The notes: a model not told the origin generated them from the letters alone. A stretch of DNA of 28,859 nucleotides from Burkholderiaceae bacterium (GCA_023253905.1 JALREG010000423.1:1-28859); one strand, 5' to 3'; positions 7,588 through 15,714 are shown, counted from the first letter of the stretch. Numbers and translations are program-made.

Positions 7588-8151
7588 TCAGGCCGCAGGG
7601 CGGATCGGGCAGTTTGCTTCTTTCTCGACCAGGTCATAGACGAAGATGAATTTCGCCATGCCCGTTAGCATGCCGGCCACCATTCCAAGCTCGAAGATCT
7701 GCGCATCGTCAAAATGCGCCTGGAGCGCCTTGTGAAGCGGTTGATCCAAAGTGCCCTGCATGTTGGTGATGGCGATTTGAGAAGCCAGTTGCAGTACGGC
7801 GCGATCGCGGGCATCAAACACGGGATCGTCTTCGTTCATGATCCGTGCGAGCTGCGCCTCGCTCACGCCCGCCTTCAGGGCAGCCTTGCTGTTGCCGCGA
7901 TTGCAATAGGCGCAGCCATGCGTCATCGATAGCCTGTAGCGCAGCAGCTCTTTGGTCCGCACATCGACCCTTCCTGCATAAAAGAGCTTTGCGTAAAAGC
8001 TGTCGCGGTACCACTCCAGAAGCTCCGGTGCGTTCGCGCCAACCTCGATCAGCGTCGCATCGTCCCGCAGGGCGACTGACGCGTCGTAGTCGCGCTGCAG
8101 GCGCTCGGTCATCTGCGAGCGGGGAATACGGGCCAAGAGCGGGTTCGGCAT
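7588..8151 (-). CDS. Carboxymuconolactone decarboxylase / AhpD-like family protein
   Basis: A 187-residue all-helical protein of the CMD/AhpD family. The core motif is E69...C80-A-Y-C83-NRG-N87; the family pattern is E(x)n-CxxC-xxx-H, so both cysteines are present but the usual histidine is Asn. CxxC members act in thiol-disulfide exchange or peroxide reduction; others decarboxylate aromatic-pathway lactones. The ATG is supported by GGAG 6 nt upstream; a frame extending to 8280 would add about 43 residues without family similarity and would run across the promoter region. It is the first gene of the minus-strand operon, 49 bp before the DapA-family gene, and is divergent from the ABC importer operon. 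Family call good, role unknown. Confidence 0.88.
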   Translation of the reverse strand: MPNPLLARIPRSQMTERLQRDYDASVALRDDATLIEVGANAPELLEWYRDSFYAKLFYAGRVDVRTKELLRYRLSMTHGCAYCNRGNSKAALKAGVSEAQLARIMNEDDPVFDARDRAVLQLASQIAITNMQGTLDQPLHKALQAHFDDAQIFELGMVAGMLTGMAKFIFVYDLVEKEANCPIRPAA

Positions 8152-8221
8152 GGTGGTCTCCATGAGATCGGTTTCGGCAAGGCCGGCCAGCCCAGCCGAG
8201 AAGGGCGAACGCACCCACCGG

Positions 8222-8250
8222 ATTGTATTTGCGTTCGAATATCTTGACGC
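8222..8250 (-). promoter_or_regulatory. Possible sigma-70 promoter of the minus-strand catabolic operon
   Basis: Read on the minus strand, TACAAT (8222-8227) is a 5/6 match to the -10 box, with a weak -35 (GCGTCA) 17 nt before it. It would start transcription near 8215, about 65 nt before the CMD-family start codon. It shares DNA with the promoter candidate of the divergent ABC operon. Confidence 0.3.
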
Positions 8251-8273
8251 TTGCGCTGGGCGCCCCGTAGACT
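8244..8273 (+). promoter_or_regulatory. Probable sigma-70 promoter of the ABC importer operon
   Basis: TTGACG (8244-8249, 5/6) and TAGACT (8268-8273, 4/6) are separated by 18 nt. The transcript would begin near 8280, leaving a leader of about 27 nt before the binding-protein start codon, which has GGGGGAG 6 nt upstream. Confidence 0.5.
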
Positions 8274-8306
8274 CGCCCACACTAAAATGACACGGGGGAG
8301 CTCAGG

Positions 8307-9488
8307 ATGAAATCAATCAATCGTCGCAATGCCGTGCGTTCGCTTGCAGCGGCTGGCGTTACCGCCGCGCTGCCCATGCCCGCCCTGGCCCAAGAGGCCT
8401 TCAAGATTGGCAATCTTTCGCCGCTCTCCGGTCCTGCGGCAGCTTTCGGAATCGGCATCAATCGCGGAATTGAGCTCGCCGCCGAAGACATTGGCGTGTT
8501 CGAGGTGGCGGGTAAGCGCTACAAGATCGAAATGGTGCCGTATGACACGTCACTTGATCCTGGCAAGACCGTAGCGGCGCTCAACCGCGCGGTGCTAAAC
8601 GACAACGTTCGCTACGGGTTCATCCTGGGTGCCGCAGTCCATGGTGCCGTGCTCCCGATCATTCGTCAGACCGGCTTTTTCGATATTTTCATGGGCGCAG
8701 CTGGTAAGGAAGTCACGAATGCCGAGAATCCCACGGTGTTCCGCTTTATGGCGTCTTCCGATCAGCTCTACTACACCTTTACGCCGGATATTTACCGCAA
8801 GCTCAAGATCAAGCGAGTGGCTTTCATGGGCCCCAATAACGATCTCGGGCGGTCTGACGTCAAGGTTCTGAAGGATATCGCCGCAGGCCTGAAAGGCGAG
8901 GGCGTTGAGTTTGTCGGCGAGGAACTGGTTGAGCTCACCTCCAAAGATTTCCAGGCGGCACTTCTGCGGCTGCTCGCCAAGAACCCCGACGCAATCGATA
9001 CCAATGCGTCACCGACCGGGACCGTCGGCCTCATTGCCAAGCAGGCGCGCGAACTGGGCTATAAGGGTTACTTCATCAGTTCCACCGCAGTGCTCGAGGC
9101 CAAGGCGCTGGTCAACGTGGCAGGTAAGGGGGCCGATGGCATCGTCGCCTACCGCATCTGGTCAAGTTCGCCCTCGCCGCTCTACGATCAGATCGCCGAT
9201 CGGCATCTGAAGAAATACAAGGAGCCCACCCTCGGTACGGTCTGGGAGGCTTATGCCGCGACGCGCTGGGTCGTAGAGGCCATTCAAAAGGCGGGAACAT
9301 TCGAGACACGTAAAGTTGCCGAAGTGCTGGCGCAGTCAACGTTCTCTTCGCACCCTTATGGTCCGGCAACGTGGGGGGGGGACAAGACCTACGGTGCACG
9401 TCGCCAGATTCAGACCCCGCTGCCCGCTTCGATCATCAAAGACGGCAACTGGACGCCGCTCGATGTACGAATGGGTAAGCTTGACTGA
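8307..9488 (+). CDS. Branched-chain amino acid-type ABC transporter substrate-binding protein (LivJ-like)
   Basis: A 393-residue periplasmic binding protein of the LivJ/type I fold (Peripla_BP_6). The N-terminus MKSINRRNAVRSLAAAG carries a twin-Arg pair (R6-R7) before a short hydrophobic stretch ending PALA|Q near residue 28, so export may use Tat rather than Sec, although the motif is not a perfect match. The mature protein begins FKIGNLSPLSGPAAAFG, the classic start of this family, and contains the AALNRAVLND and KRVAFMGPNNDLG segments. Many homologues bind aromatic acids or amides instead of leucine. It is the first gene of an operon with both permeases, both ATPases, a crotonase and an acyl-CoA ligase, so its ligand is probably a catabolised carboxylic acid. 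A run of nine G (9373-9381) lies in the coding sequence. Confidence 0.93.
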   Translation: MKSINRRNAVRSLAAAGVTAALPMPALAQEAFKIGNLSPLSGPAAAFGIGINRGIELAAEDIGVFEVAGKRYKIEMVPYDTSLDPGKTVAALNRAVLNDNVRYGFILGAAVHGAVLPIIRQTGFFDIFMGAAGKEVTNAENPTVFRFMASSDQLYYTFTPDIYRKLKIKRVAFMGPNNDLGRSDVKVLKDIAAGLKGEGVEFVGEELVELTSKDFQAALLRLLAKNPDAIDTNASPTGTVGLIAKQARELGYKGYFISSTAVLEAKALVNVAGKGADGIVAYRIWSSSPSPLYDQIADRHLKKYKEPTLGTVWEAYAATRWVVEAIQKAGTFETRKVAEVLAQSTFSSHPYGPATWGGDKTYGARRQIQTPLPASIIKDGNWTPLDVRMGKLD

Positions 9489-9497
9489 AGTCGCGCC

Positions 9498-10361
9498 TTG
9501 AGCCTGACGTTGTTTCTGCAGGCGCTGTCGATCGGGGTCGTTAACGGAGCGCTGTACATTCTTACGGCGCTCGGACTCACGCTGATCTACGGCATTCTGC
9601 ACATCGTCAACTTCGCGCACGGCGAGTTGTACATGCTGGGCGCCATGCTTGTCTATCTGCTTTTCGTGGCCTTCGAGTGGCCGCTTTGGGCGGCAGTCCC
9701 GGTCATTGTGGTGCTGTCGGTGCTTGCAGGCTTTGCGGTCGAGCGTTCTATCTTTCGTCGACTGCGGGGGCAGTGGCTGCAACTGCTGGTGGCGACCGTC
9801 GGCGTGTCGTTGATCGTGCAGTCTGTTTCGTGGATTGCATTTGGAGCCCAGGAGAAGACCGTTCCCTCCGTGCTCGAGGGCGTACTGCTTATCGGGACCG
9901 TGCGGATCCCAATTGAGCGCCTCGCCGCGGCCTGTATCGCCATGCTGCTCGTGGCGCTCCTTTACCTCGTGGTCTATCGGACCCGCACCGGCCTGGCAAT
10001 GCGGGCAATTGAAGAGGACGAAGAAACTGCCCGGATGCTGGGCGTTGATACCGACCGGGTGGCGGGCGTCTCGGTAGCGCTCGGTTTTGCACTGGCAGCG
10101 ATGGGGGGCATTTTTGTTGCCCCGATTTATTCCATCAATCCGGGCATGGGGCTTGATGCGATTCTGATGTCGTTCATCATCATTATCGTAGGGGGTCTTG
10201 GAAGCATCACGGGCACAGTGCTCGCGGGTTTACTGATTGGCATCATTCAGGCGATCGGTTCGCTCACGCTGGGCGCAGAGGCCGCCCACATCCTCGTATT
10301 TGTCGCGATGATTGCGATGCTCGTGTTTCGGCCGCAGGGCCTGATGGGGCGCGTGCGATGA
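9498..10361 (+). CDS. livH: LivH-type ABC permease
   Basis: A 287-residue inner-membrane permease of the LivH family, with about eight hydrophobic segments. Family features include the N-terminal GVVNGALYILTALGLTLIYGILHIVNFAHGE block (residues 14-44), the cytoplasmic EED...ARMLGVDTDRVAG coupling loop (about 172-189) and the end IGIIQAIGSL...VFRPQGLMGR. The start is TTG, since no ATG or GTG gives the normal N-terminus; the gap to the binding-protein gene is only 9 bp with no strong ribosome site, so coupling is likely. It pairs with LivM to form the channel of the importer. Confidence 0.93.
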   Translation: MSLTLFLQALSIGVVNGALYILTALGLTLIYGILHIVNFAHGELYMLGAMLVYLLFVAFEWPLWAAVPVIVVLSVLAGFAVERSIFRRLRGQWLQLLVATVGVSLIVQSVSWIAFGAQEKTVPSVLEGVLLIGTVRIPIERLAAACIAMLLVALLYLVVYRTRTGLAMRAIEEDEETARMLGVDTDRVAGVSVALGFALAAMGGIFVAPIYSINPGMGLDAILMSFIIIIVGGLGSITGTVLAGLLIGIIQAIGSLTLGAEAAHILVFVAMIAMLVFRPQGLMGRVR

Positions 10362-11305
10362 GGCCAGCCTTTCGCACCCCCGGTCCGTGGCTGCTCGCGC
10401 TATTGCTTGCTCTGCCTTTTGTCGTCAGCAACTACTGGCTGCATGTGGCCATCGTTGTGCTGATGAATATCACCTATACGGTTGCCCTCTGCGCGGTGCT
10501 CCGAATGGGCTATCTGTCGCTGGGGCATGCTGGATTCATTGCCTTGGGTGCCTACACCAGCGTGGTCTGTTCGGTTCGCTTCGGGCTTTCCCCCTGGCTC
10601 GGAATGGTTGCCGCGGCGGCCTTGTGTGGGGCGGTGGCCTGGGGCCTTGGGGCGCTCACGCTCAGGCTGCGTGGAATCTATTTTTCCCTTGCCGTGTTCG
10701 CGTTCGGCGAAATCGTTGTTGCGGTGGCCAGGGCCTTCGATTGGCTGGGAGGGCCGTCGGGGATTGCCAACGTTCCGAGACCGAGCTTCCTGGGCATCAA
10801 ACTCGATACGCATTTTTCGTTCTACTGGCTCGCCATGGCGGTGGCGGTCTTGATCGTGACGTTTTTCGCGAGGCTTGAGCAGACCCGGTTCGGCGCGACG
10901 CTCCTGACGCTGAAAACCGAGCCCGGCGAGCGGCTCGCGGAGAGTGTGGGGGTTGATACCGCCGCTTATAAGGCCACTTGTTTTGCAATGTCCTGCGCGG
11001 CGGTCGGCGCGATGGGCGCTGTGCACTCCATGTACCTCCTGTTCGTCAATCCGCAGGTCTTCAGCTTCTTGATGTCAACCGATCTGGTGATCTACGCCAT
11101 GATTGGCGGAACCACGGGATTCTGGGGGCCTGTGCTGGGTGCGGGCGCGCTCACCGCGCTTGGCGAGCAGCTATTTTCGGTGGGATATTGGAAGACGCTT
11201 GTTTATGCGCTCATCCTCATGGGCGTGATCCTTCTGGTGCCAGGCGGGCTGAGCGCATTGTCGGCCCTCTGGAAGCGCGAAATGGCCCCCCGAGCAGGTC
11301 GATGA
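10358..11305 (+). CDS. livM: LivM-type ABC permease
   Basis: A 315-residue inner-membrane permease of the LivM family and partner of LivH. The diagnostic segment LRMGYLSLGHAGFIALGAYTS (about 47-67) is present, as are the EIVVAVARAF...GGPSGI region and the coupling helix around GERLAESVGVDTAAYKATCF. The end contains GLSALSALWKRE. Its ATG overlaps the livH stop by four bases (ATGA), typical of this operon type. Function in import follows from family and position; no residue here reveals the substrate. Confidence 0.93.
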   Translation: MRPAFRTPGPWLLALLLALPFVVSNYWLHVAIVVLMNITYTVALCAVLRMGYLSLGHAGFIALGAYTSVVCSVRFGLSPWLGMVAAAALCGAVAWGLGALTLRLRGIYFSLAVFAFGEIVVAVARAFDWLGGPSGIANVPRPSFLGIKLDTHFSFYWLAMAVAVLIVTFFARLEQTRFGATLLTLKTEPGERLAESVGVDTAAYKATCFAMSCAAVGAMGAVHSMYLLFVNPQVFSFLMSTDLVIYAMIGGTTGFWGPVLGAGALTALGEQLFSVGYWKTLVYALILMGVILLVPGGLSALSALWKREMAPRAGR

Positions 11306-12132
11306 GTGTTGGGCTTGCAATGGCTCCGCCTCCCATGAATGCCCCATCGGCATCCTCCACCCCTGCCGTCATGCTGCGCGTGCAGTCGGTCGGAAAGCGC
11401 TTCGGTGGTCTTGCAGCCCTGACGGACGTGTCGTTGGATGTGCACGAAGGCGAGTTGGTAGGGTTAGTGGGTCCGAACGGCGCGGGCAAATCCACCTTGT
11501 TCAATACGATCGCGGGGGTGTTTGCACCGAGTGAAGGCCGTATTCTGTTGGGCGAACGTGACATCACTGGACTCCCCAGCCACAAGCTCGCTCGCTTGGG
11601 GCTCGCGCGAACCTTTCAGCTGGTGACGCTCTTCTCTGAACTTAGCGTTCTTGATAACGCCGCTCAGGCGCTGCATCGGCACCAGGCTGGCCGGTTTCTT
11701 TCGGGTCTTCTACAGACTCGTTCCTATCGCGAGGAGTCTGCGCGCTGGCGAGCGCGCGCCCGTGAGGCCCTGGCGCTGCTCTCCCTTGAGACCCTCGCAG
11801 AACACCCTGCGTCCTCACTGCCACTGGGGCAGGCCAAGCTGCTCGCCGTGGCAATTGCACTTGCCACCGAGCCGCGGTTGTTGCTTCTCGATGAACCGGC
11901 AGCGGGGCTGTCTCATGAGGAGTCGGCTCGTATGATGGATCTGATCGCTGAGCGGGTTCGGGGGCGTTGCGCGGTCGTTCTGGTTGAGCACAACATGCGA
12001 ATCGTGCGGCGCTATTGCGATCGGGCAGTGGTGCTGCAATTTGGGCGCAAGATCTTTGATGGTGTGCCAGCGGATATGGTGAACGAACGCGCGGTGGTTG
12101 ATGCTTACCTTGGAACAGGGGACGGCGCGTGA
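11302..12132 (+). CDS. livG: LivG-type ABC ATP-binding protein
   Basis: A 276-residue ATPase. Walker A is GPNGAGKST (57-65), the Q-loop lies in LARTFQLVTLF (101-111), Walker B is LLLLDEP (193-199) with catalytic E198, and the H-loop His is H230. The ABC signature is LPLGQ (173-177) instead of the LSxGQ seen in most ABC proteins. The start chosen is the ATG overlapping the livM stop by four bases; an upstream-open frame exists but lies inside livM. The first ~22 residues are a Pro/Ala/Ser-rich extension before the domain begins at MLRVQSVGKRFGG. It forms the nucleotide-binding pair with LivF on the cytoplasmic side. Confidence 0.92.
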   Translation: MSVGLAMAPPPMNAPSASSTPAVMLRVQSVGKRFGGLAALTDVSLDVHEGELVGLVGPNGAGKSTLFNTIAGVFAPSEGRILLGERDITGLPSHKLARLGLARTFQLVTLFSELSVLDNAAQALHRHQAGRFLSGLLQTRSYREESARWRARAREALALLSLETLAEHPASSLPLGQAKLLAVAIALATEPRLLLLDEPAAGLSHEESARMMDLIAERVRGRCAVVLVEHNMRIVRRYCDRAVVLQFGRKIFDGVPADMVNERAVVDAYLGTGDGA

Positions 12133-12890
12133 CACCGGCTGCGCTGAACGAAACGCTTCCTGGCTCTGCGGAGTTCGAAGGCCCCGCGTTATTGATCGAT
12201 TCGCTTGAAGTTCGGTATGGCCAGGCGCTGGCTGTGAACGGTGCATCGATCCGGGTTCCAGCAGGTCAGGTCATCGGTATCGTGGGCCCCAACGGCGCAG
12301 GAAAATCATCGCTTCTCAAAGCGGTTTCTGCACTGGTGCCAGCGGTTGGCGGCCGAATCGAATTTGATGGCCAGGCGATCCAGAACCGATCGCCTCGCGC
12401 AATCGCCGAGCTAGGGGTCGCGCACGTGCCGGAAGGGCGACGGATCTTCGCCAAAATGAGCGTCTACGACAATCTTCTGATGGGCGCCTATTTGCTGCCC
12501 TCGGCGCGCCGAAACGATGCACTGGAACGCGTCTTCACTGCGTTTCCAAGGCTCAAAGAGCGCTTGCGGCAGCCTGCTGGCAGCATGTCAGGGGGTGAGC
12601 AGCAGATGGTGGCGATTGGGCGGGCGCTGATGGGCAATCCAAGGCTCATCATGGCAGACGAAGTGTCGCAGGGTCTTGCGCCTATTGTGGTGCAGGAGGT
12701 CTATCGACAACTCTCCCGAGTCGCGGCCGATGGCGTGGGTGTGCTGCTGGTTGAGCAAAATGCGCGGCTTGCGTTCCAGCTTGCTTCGTACATTTATGTC
12801 ATGGAGCAGGGGCGCGTGGTGAGCGAAGGGCTGGCCGCCGAGTTGTCGCGGAGCGAACATGTTCGAAATGCCTATCTCGGGTTGGATTGA
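12129..12890 (+). CDS. livF: LivF-type ABC ATP-binding protein
   Basis: A 253-residue ATPase, the second nucleotide-binding subunit of the importer. Walker A is GPNGAGKSS (53-61), the signature is SMSGGEQQM (152-160), and Walker B with the D-loop reads LIMADEVSQGLAP (173-185). The switch position is the Gln of LLVEQNAR, normal for LivF. The GTG start overlaps the livG stop by four bases (GTGA). The first 20 residues before LLIDSLEVRYG are a short extension. The following crotonase gene begins directly after its stop codon, so the importer and the enzymes are clearly one unit. Confidence 0.92.
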   Translation: MTPAALNETLPGSAEFEGPALLIDSLEVRYGQALAVNGASIRVPAGQVIGIVGPNGAGKSSLLKAVSALVPAVGGRIEFDGQAIQNRSPRAIAELGVAHVPEGRRIFAKMSVYDNLLMGAYLLPSARRNDALERVFTAFPRLKERLRQPAGSMSGGEQQMVAIGRALMGNPRLIMADEVSQGLAPIVVQEVYRQLSRVAADGVGVLLVEQNARLAFQLASYIYVMEQGRVVSEGLAAELSRSEHVRNAYLGLD

Positions 12891-13679
12891 ATGACGGCTG
12901 CAGCAGTGTTTTCAGTGCAGACCGGAGCGATCCGTACCATCACGCTCAATCGACCCCACGTGTTGAATGCCATCGATGATGCGTTGCTTGAGGGGCTCGC
13001 TGAAGAGCTCTTCGCGGCTGCGCGCGATCCGGACTGTCGCGTGGTGATTCTGCGTGGCGCAGGCCGCGTGTTTTGCGCGGGCGGCGATGTTGCTGATATG
13101 CCCTCGCTGCGAACCGAATCCGAGTATCGTGCGCGGCGACTCGCGGCCGAGCAGGCGGTCGCTCGCGCAGTCCGCACGCTTGATCGGCCGCTGGTTGCGC
13201 AGATTCATGGCGCGGCGATCGGGGGCGGTTGTGTGCTGGCCGCGCTCTGTGACCTGCGAGTCGCCGCAACGGACACCCGATTCAGTCTTCCCGAGACCGC
13301 CTATGGAACCACGGCCAGCCTGGGTGGAATGTTCATGCTGACGCGGATCGTTGGCTTGGGGCGAGCCTTCGAGCTTTTGTATTTGGGCGAGCGCTTTACC
13401 GCTGAGCGCGCGTATGAAATCGGTCTGGTTAACCGGGTGGTGGACGCGCTTGATTTGGATGCTGAGGTCAGCCGACTGGCGTCGCGGCTTGCCGATCAGT
13501 TCCCCCGAGAGATGATGCTGACGCGACGCGCGATTCTCGACGGCCTTGATCTTGAGTTTTCGCTCGCGGCTCGCCGAGAGACCGAAGCAGCGATGACCGC
13601 GCATCTGAGTGGAGACGTGGTAGAGGGATTCAAGCGCGCGCGCGTCCGAATGCGCGAGTCTAAGGGTAACCACTCGTGA
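12891..13679 (+). CDS. Enoyl-CoA hydratase/isomerase family protein lacking one catalytic Glu
   Basis: A 262-residue crotonase. Oxyanion-hole segments are FCAGGDVADM (61-70) and HGAAIGGGCVLAALCD (106-121). In classical hydratases the position after GGGC is a glutamate; here it is V115, while the second glutamate is kept (E135 in SLPETAYG). Such one-Glu crotonases are often isomerases, hydrolases or other lyases rather than hydratases. The ATG abuts the livF stop with no spacing, and the next gene overlaps by four bases, so all are co-translated. The product likely works on the CoA ester made by the next gene. Fold is certain; activity cannot be assigned. Confidence 0.9.
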   Translation: MTAAAVFSVQTGAIRTITLNRPHVLNAIDDALLEGLAEELFAAARDPDCRVVILRGAGRVFCAGGDVADMPSLRTESEYRARRLAAEQAVARAVRTLDRPLVAQIHGAAIGGGCVLAALCDLRVAATDTRFSLPETAYGTTASLGGMFMLTRIVGLGRAFELLYLGERFTAERAYEIGLVNRVVDALDLDAEVSRLASRLADQFPREMMLTRRAILDGLDLEFSLAARRETEAAMTAHLSGDVVEGFKRARVRMRESKGNHS

Positions 13680-15286
13680 CAATCGATAGCGCCCGCCTTG
13701 GCGATCTTCCGCGGGCTGCCGCCCAGCGTTTTGGTTCGCGTGAGGCGGTGGTGTTCGGGACCGAGCGCGTGTCATATGAGAGGCTGGCCGTCGCTGTCGA
13801 CCAATGCGCTCGGGGGCTGATTGGCCTCGGCGTGCAGCCGGGAGACCGGGTGCTGATTTTTGTTCCGAATTGCCTGCGCTGGCTGGTTGCGTTTTATGCT
13901 TTAGGCGCAATCGGTGCAATTGCGGTACCGGTGAACACGCGTTTCAGGCGGGACGATCTCGCCTATTTAATGCGCCAGTCGGGCGCCAGCACCCTCATCA
14001 TCTCGCCGGATGTACCGGGCGTCGATGTCACGTCCATGGTGCATGAGTTGCTCGATTGCAGTGTGCCAGCTGACTTGCCGCAGGCCTCCTATCCGAGCAT
14101 GCGTCGGCTGATTTCGACCGCTGACGCAAGCATCATGGCGGCCATCGGATGGCAGGCGTTGATTGATGCGGGACTCACTGTTTCGCAGCCGATGCTGGAT
14201 GCCCGCCAGAAGGCAGTGCAGCCATCGGACCCCGCGCTCATCCTGTACACCTCGGGCACCACGGGCGCACCCAAGGGTGCGGTGCATTCCCACGCGATGA
14301 TCCGAACGGTTGCGGACGGCGCAAGTCGGCTGGGCATCACATCACGTGACGTGCTGCTTCTCTTCATGCCGCTCTTTCACAGCATGGGCCTCTATCTGGC
14401 GGGGATGATGTTTCTCGTGAGTGGTGCCCGACTGGTGCTGTCGGCCCGGTTTGACGCAGCCGCCGAGCTCGAGCGAATCGAACGCGAGCGGGTCTCGGTG
14501 ACCTTTGGATTTGATACGCATTATTTTGACCTGCTCGGTCACCCTGATTTTTCGCTGCGTGACCATTCCAGCCTCAGAATCGCGATGGTGCCGGCAGGCT
14601 CTCCGGGTGCTGAACCCATCGCAAGACGCGTCAACCGCGAGCTTTGCCGCAGTTTCAGTGGCTATGGCAGTTCGGAATGCGGCACGGGCATCTCGCTCAG
14701 TTTTCTGGATGCCTCGGAAGATGAGCGCTGCTTGGGCTCGGGTTATCCGATGCCCGGTTACGAGTATCGGATCTGTGACCCGCAAACGGATGCGGTGCTT
14801 CCCCCCGGCGTCTTAGGCGAGCTTCGAGTTCGCGGATATGGTGTGATGCTTGGCTATTACGCCAACCCGGATCAGACTCGCGCTGCGTTCGATGCCGAGG
14901 GCTTTTTTCGTACCGGCGACAGTGCGCAAATCGATGAGTCGGGTTTTGTGCGCTACGTGGGTCGCTACAAAGACATGCTGAAGGTCGGAGGTGAAAACGT
15001 TGATCCCGCTGAGATCGAGGCTTTCCTGTCCGCGCTACCCGGACTGGCCAGCGCTCGCGTGGTGGGGTTACCCGATGCAAGGCTGGGCGAGGTCCCAGTG
15101 CTCTGTGTGGAGATCGGGGCGGAAAGTCCCGATCTCGATTCCGTCAGACGGGCGTGCGCAGGCCGGATCGCGAGTTTCAAGGTGCCCAGGCGTGTTGTAG
15201 CAGTAGAGCGCTTTCCAATGACCGTGACCGGAAAGCTGCAGCGAAGTGAGCTTCGCAGATTGGTGGTCGAGCAGTTGGCTGGGTGA
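13676..15286 (+). CDS. AMP-forming acyl-CoA synthetase (ANL superfamily)
   Basis: A 536-residue adenylate-forming ligase that would activate a carboxylic acid to its CoA thioester via an acyl-AMP. Motifs in order: LILYTSGTTGAPKGAVHSH (188-206, the P-loop-like A3 motif), GYGSSECGTG (A5), FFRTGDSAQIDESGFVRYVGRYKDMLKVGGENV (A7/A8 hinge), and the C-terminal PMTVTGK with the adenylation lysine K520. Nothing at the N-terminus suggests membrane anchoring. The GTG start overlaps the crotonase stop by four bases (GTGA). It ends the ABC importer operon, so its acid is probably what the importer brings in. Could be a medium-chain, aromatic or short branched acid ligase. Confidence 0.93.
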   Translation: MTIDSARLGDLPRAAAQRFGSREAVVFGTERVSYERLAVAVDQCARGLIGLGVQPGDRVLIFVPNCLRWLVAFYALGAIGAIAVPVNTRFRRDDLAYLMRQSGASTLIISPDVPGVDVTSMVHELLDCSVPADLPQASYPSMRRLISTADASIMAAIGWQALIDAGLTVSQPMLDARQKAVQPSDPALILYTSGTTGAPKGAVHSHAMIRTVADGASRLGITSRDVLLLFMPLFHSMGLYLAGMMFLVSGARLVLSARFDAAAELERIERERVSVTFGFDTHYFDLLGHPDFSLRDHSSLRIAMVPAGSPGAEPIARRVNRELCRSFSGYGSSECGTGISLSFLDASEDERCLGSGYPMPGYEYRICDPQTDAVLPPGVLGELRVRGYGVMLGYYANPDQTRAAFDAEGFFRTGDSAQIDESGFVRYVGRYKDMLKVGGENVDPAEIEAFLSALPGLASARVVGLPDARLGEVPVLCVEIGAESPDLDSVRRACAGRIASFKVPRRVVAVERFPMTVTGKLQRSELRRLVVEQLAG

Positions 15287-15290
15287 TACG

Positions 15291-15313
15291 TGGCGACAGC
15301 GGGTAAGTCGCCA
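15291..15313 (+). terminator. Stem-loop after the ABC/acyl-CoA ligase operon
   Basis: TGGCGAC (15291-15297) and GTCGCCA (15307-15313) form a perfect 7-bp stem with a 9-base loop, starting five bases after the ligase stop codon. No T-run follows, so it would be a weak or Rho-assisted terminator. The rest of the gap to the convergent DUF1330 gene shows nothing recognisable. Confidence 0.42.
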
Positions 15314-15373
15314 GACGGAGGCTAAGCGTAAAGGCCGTGCCGCGTCGGCGACCCATTCGAACCGCAGTGCGGG

Positions 15374-15667
15374 CTAAACCCCCTCAACGATCCTCATGTC
15401 GCGAACCACCGAGTTGTTGCCCAGTGCCTTCAGCGCCTCTTGGTAACCGGGACTGTTATAGGTAGCAAGCGCAACCTCAAGGCTGTCGAACTCAACCACG
15501 ACGGTCCGTTGCATCAATCCGTGCTCCTTCACTGCGGCAGGCGAGCCTCGCACCAGAAACCTGCCGCCTGCAGCCTGGATGCTGGGGCCAGCGAGCTTGG
15601 CATAGGCAGCGAGTGCATCGGTATTGAGGATCTCCCGGTAGGCGTTGATCCAGTAAGCCTTGGGCAT
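15374..15667 (-). CDS. DUF1330 family protein
   Basis: A 97-residue protein of the DUF1330 family, small dimeric alpha/beta-barrel (ferredoxin-like) proteins related to Dabb/ABM domains. Typical segments are the N-terminal MPKAYWINAYREI, the AAGGRFLVRG turn (33-42), VVVEFDSLEVALATYNSPGYQEAL (76-99 region near the C-terminal half) and the end VVRDMRIVEGV. The ATG has AAGGA 6 nt upstream. Function unknown; relatives often sit in catabolic or stress-related neighbourhoods. It is convergent to the acyl-CoA ligase gene and 100 bp downstream of the AroE-family gene on the same strand, with its own promoter candidate. Confidence 0.88.
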   Translation of the reverse strand: MPKAYWINAYREILNTDALAAYAKLAGPSIQAAGGRFLVRGSPAAVKEHGLMQRTVVVEFDSLEVALATYNSPGYQEALKALGNNSVVRDMRIVEGV

Positions 15668-15685
15668 GGCGTGTCCTTTTTGGAA

Positions 15686-15714
15686 ATTGAAAGTGTGCAG
15701 AATCCATCAATCAA
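15686..15714 (-). promoter_or_regulatory. Possible sigma-70 promoter of the DUF1330 gene
   Basis: On the minus strand, TTGATT (15709-15714) and TTCAAT (15686-15691) are 17 nt apart and each match four of six consensus bases. The transcript would begin about 12 nt before the start codon, just leaving room for the AAGGA ribosome site. Confidence 0.35.

Noticed and set aside
10978..11301. Longer N-terminus for livG reaching into livM
   Set aside because: The extra part overlaps livM in another frame and has no similarity to ATPases; the ATGA overlap at 11302 is the normal arrangement.
12912..13919. Open frame of 335 codons antisense to the crotonase and ligase genes
   Set aside because: Low-complexity Arg/His/Gln-rich translation without any motif; both sense genes have full catalytic motifs.
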